Of a stretch of DNA of 64,000 nt, positions 62,912 to 64,000 are shown piece by piece (positions within the stretch are counted from its first letter, which is position 1; each line of letters opens with the position of its first letter). The notes below the pieces were generated by a model. It saw only the letters and a list, made by a program, of their open reading frames with translations, had not been told where the DNA came from and made no database searches. This DNA comes from JAHZMA01 sp965205905 (GTDB lineage: Bacteria; Pseudomonadota; Alphaproteobacteria; JABAAW01; JAHZMA01), in NCBI GenBank assembly GCA_965205905.1, contig CBDBHZ010000012.1, forward strand, positions 372,001 through 436,000, in the 5' to 3' direction. The position numbers and the translations under genes were made by a program.

Positions 62912-63910
62912 TTATTTTTCTGAAACATAAATATAGGATTTTTGATACCCTATATCGATGGCTTGCGTCAATAATTCTTCTATTTTATCTTTATCCATCG
63001 TGTTGAGCGGCCCTACCAACACGCGTGTTAAATCCTCGCGCCCTACTTCTTGCCGTAACACTGGATAACCAAATTTTGAAAATGCCAATAATGCCCGTTC
63101 AATATTTGGCTCTTCAACAAACGCGCCAACTTGAATGAATATCCGCTTGGTGAAATCAATGATGAGCGGTTTTACATCCTTTGGCACCTCTGGTTCAGGG
63201 GTTGTATTAGCGACAGCAGGTGTTTCTGCGGCAGGTTTTGGCAATGAATAAAATTGCAAATCATCTTGCTTCGGCATGATTAATTCTTGCCCTTCCAAAT
63301 TTCCAACTGAATCGTTGTTTCTCAACACATCTTGCTTGCCGCCTAATGATTGCGCGAGTCTTCTGCTTTCACTTTCAACAATGGTAACGCGTACAGGGGC
63401 AGTGCCTTGCTTGGAAAAGCCTAAAATCTCAGCAGCACGTTTGGATACATCTATGATACGCCCCCGTGCGAATGGTCCTCTATCGTTGACGCGTAATTTT
63501 ACCGAACGTCCATTTTCTAAATTATGCACGATCACAATCGACGGCAGAGGCAAGGTGCGATGGGCGGCCGTGAGCGCATCTTGATTGAAAATCTCGCCAT
63601 TGGCAGTTTTTTTATTATGGAATTTAGGCCCATACCATGATGCAATCCCGACTTCGCTATAATCATAGTCAATTTCAGGATAATACCAAGTGCCTTCAAT
63701 TTGATAGGCTTTACCAATTTTATAATTTGCATTGCCTTTTGGCGTGTAAGATTCGCTATAGGTAAATGATTCATATTGTTCTTGTTCTAACTGCCCTAAC
63801 GGGATTCCCGCAGGATTATAATTACCACAGCCTGCCAAAAACCCTAGCACAACCAGCATCAATAATAGATTATCATGTCTCATCTGTTTTTTAATCATAT
63901 CACTCATCAT
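62912..63910 (-). CDS. rlpA: Septal-ring/rare lipoprotein A with SPOR domain
   Basis: 332 aa. A lipoprotein signal is visible as LLLMLVVLGFLAGC (lipobox LAGC). A double-psi beta-barrel domain (about 85-180) holds VGIASWYGPKFHNKKTANGEIF (Trp, Tyr, Gly, Pro hallmark), TAAHRTLPLPSIVIVHNLENGRSVKLRVNDRGPF and SKRAAEILGF. A C-terminal SPOR domain (about 250-330; RIFIQVGAFVEEPNIERALL, TRVLVGPLNTMDK) binds denuded glycan. RlpA is a lytic transglycosylase acting at septa. ATGA overlap with the mltB-like gene upstream. Starts further in (Met5) are also possible. Confidence 0.93.
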   Translation of the reverse strand: MMSDMIKKQMRHDNLLLMLVVLGFLAGCGNYNPAGIPLGQLEQEQYESFTYSESYTPKGNANYKIGKAYQIEGTWYYPEIDYDYSEVGIASWYGPKFHNKKTANGEIFNQDALTAAHRTLPLPSIVIVHNLENGRSVKLRVNDRGPFARGRIIDVSKRAAEILGFSKQGTAPVRVTIVESESRRLAQSLGGKQDVLRNNDSVGNLEGQELIMPKQDDLQFYSLPKPAAETPAVANTTPEPEVPKDVKPLIIDFTKRIFIQVGAFVEEPNIERALLAFSKFGYPVLRQEVGREDLTRVLVGPLNTMDKDKIEELLTQAIDIGYQKSYIYVSEK

Positions 63911-64000
63911 TTTTTAGAGGCATCTTGCTTCAACCGTTCATAAATCTTAATATCTAAATAGCCATCAACAGGCAGTTTATTTGTTTTTTGATAGTTTTTC
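63907..64000 (-). CDS. mltB: C-terminal fragment of a lytic murein transglycosylase (MltB-like), 5' end outside window
   Basis: The last 30 codons visible (KNYQKTNKLPVDGYLDIKIY then ERLKQDASKK) match the end of a peptidoglycan-binding domain 1, as found at the C-terminus of MltB-type transglycosylases (FQ..NGLPVDGYLDxxLLERL). The frame runs off the window edge. The stop codon overlaps the rlpA ATG as ATGA, so the genes are co-translated. Identity as MltB is inferred from the mltB-rlpA-dac gene order; only the peptidoglycan-binding domain itself is seen. Confidence 0.7.
   Translation of the reverse strand, partial: KNYQKTNKLPVDGYLDIKIYERLKQDASKK

Noticed and set aside
1..64000. tRNA, rRNA, insertion sequences or phage genes
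   Set aside because: No T-loop GTTCGANTC-type signals, rRNA segments, transposase or integrase frames were seen in the intergenic DNA.

Overview
The window reads as a chromosome segment of a low-GC Gram-negative bacterium, most likely an alphaproteobacterium. Pointers are the ntrX-trkA-D-amino-acid aminotransferase order, the mdh-sucCD-sucAB order, ThyX instead of ThyA, ispG behind a RodZ-like gene, and a secG-pyrG-guaA run. A Rhodospirillales or SAR116-type relative is my guess, not something the sequence proves. Most genes are packed into long co-directional runs with ATGA, TAATG or TGATG stop/start overlaps.

Layout. 0-4.1 kb (+): NtrX C-terminus, trkA, D-amino-acid aminotransferase, a HAD phosphatase and a lone cheW. 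4.1-17.8 kb (-): one long run from mdh through sucC, sucD, sucA and sucB, then prfB (with the classic +1 programmed frameshift), an orphan iron-type ABC permease, an M23 peptidase, thyX, efp and an inositol-monophosphatase family gene. 18-21 kb: two tandem GNAT genes (+), then ubiG-rnd (-). 21.1-26.4 kb (+): lysC, a RodZ-like gene, ispG, an acidic DDNPP-repeat protein and folD.

26.5-39.9 kb (+) is a zone of gene decay. A dimethylglycine/sarcosine dehydrogenase family gene, etfB, etfA, a peptide-type ABC permease, cobB, a YgjP-family metalloprotease and a DUF218 gene are all interrupted by small indels, about 14 in total. In every case reversing the inferred indels gives a protein of normal family length. 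Scattered among them are intact genes: a second permease, two ABC ATPases that have lost most or all catalytic motifs, a lipoprotein-like polysaccharide deacetylase, and rplM-rpsI behind a promoter plus hairpin/T-run leader. No frameshift of this kind was noticed in the rest of the window. The zone ends in 1.6 kb of non-coding, AT-rich DNA with several dyads and an AG microsatellite.

41.5-64 kb: yajC-secD-secF (-) with a histone-like basic tail on YajC; a DUF815 ATPase and a solitary, probably truncated DNA methyltransferase (+); a surface-modification group (acyltransferase, LysE exporter, sugar-type formyltransferase); secG-pyrG-guaA; an IMPase paralogue and a PpiD/SurA-type periplasmic chaperone (+); and a tightly overlapped run mltB-rlpA-dac-tmk-holB-metG-tatD-MBL hydrolase (-).

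Read together, core metabolism, translation, secretion and wall synthesis are intact, while one-carbon/ETF electron transfer, peptide uptake and corrinoid synthesis are being lost. That fits an organism undergoing genome reduction, for example host-associated, although read-level checks are needed to exclude assembly errors. The most unusual objects are the ABC pair with erased motifs and two unrelated perfect 29-bp palindromes (14+1+14) in intergenic DNA.
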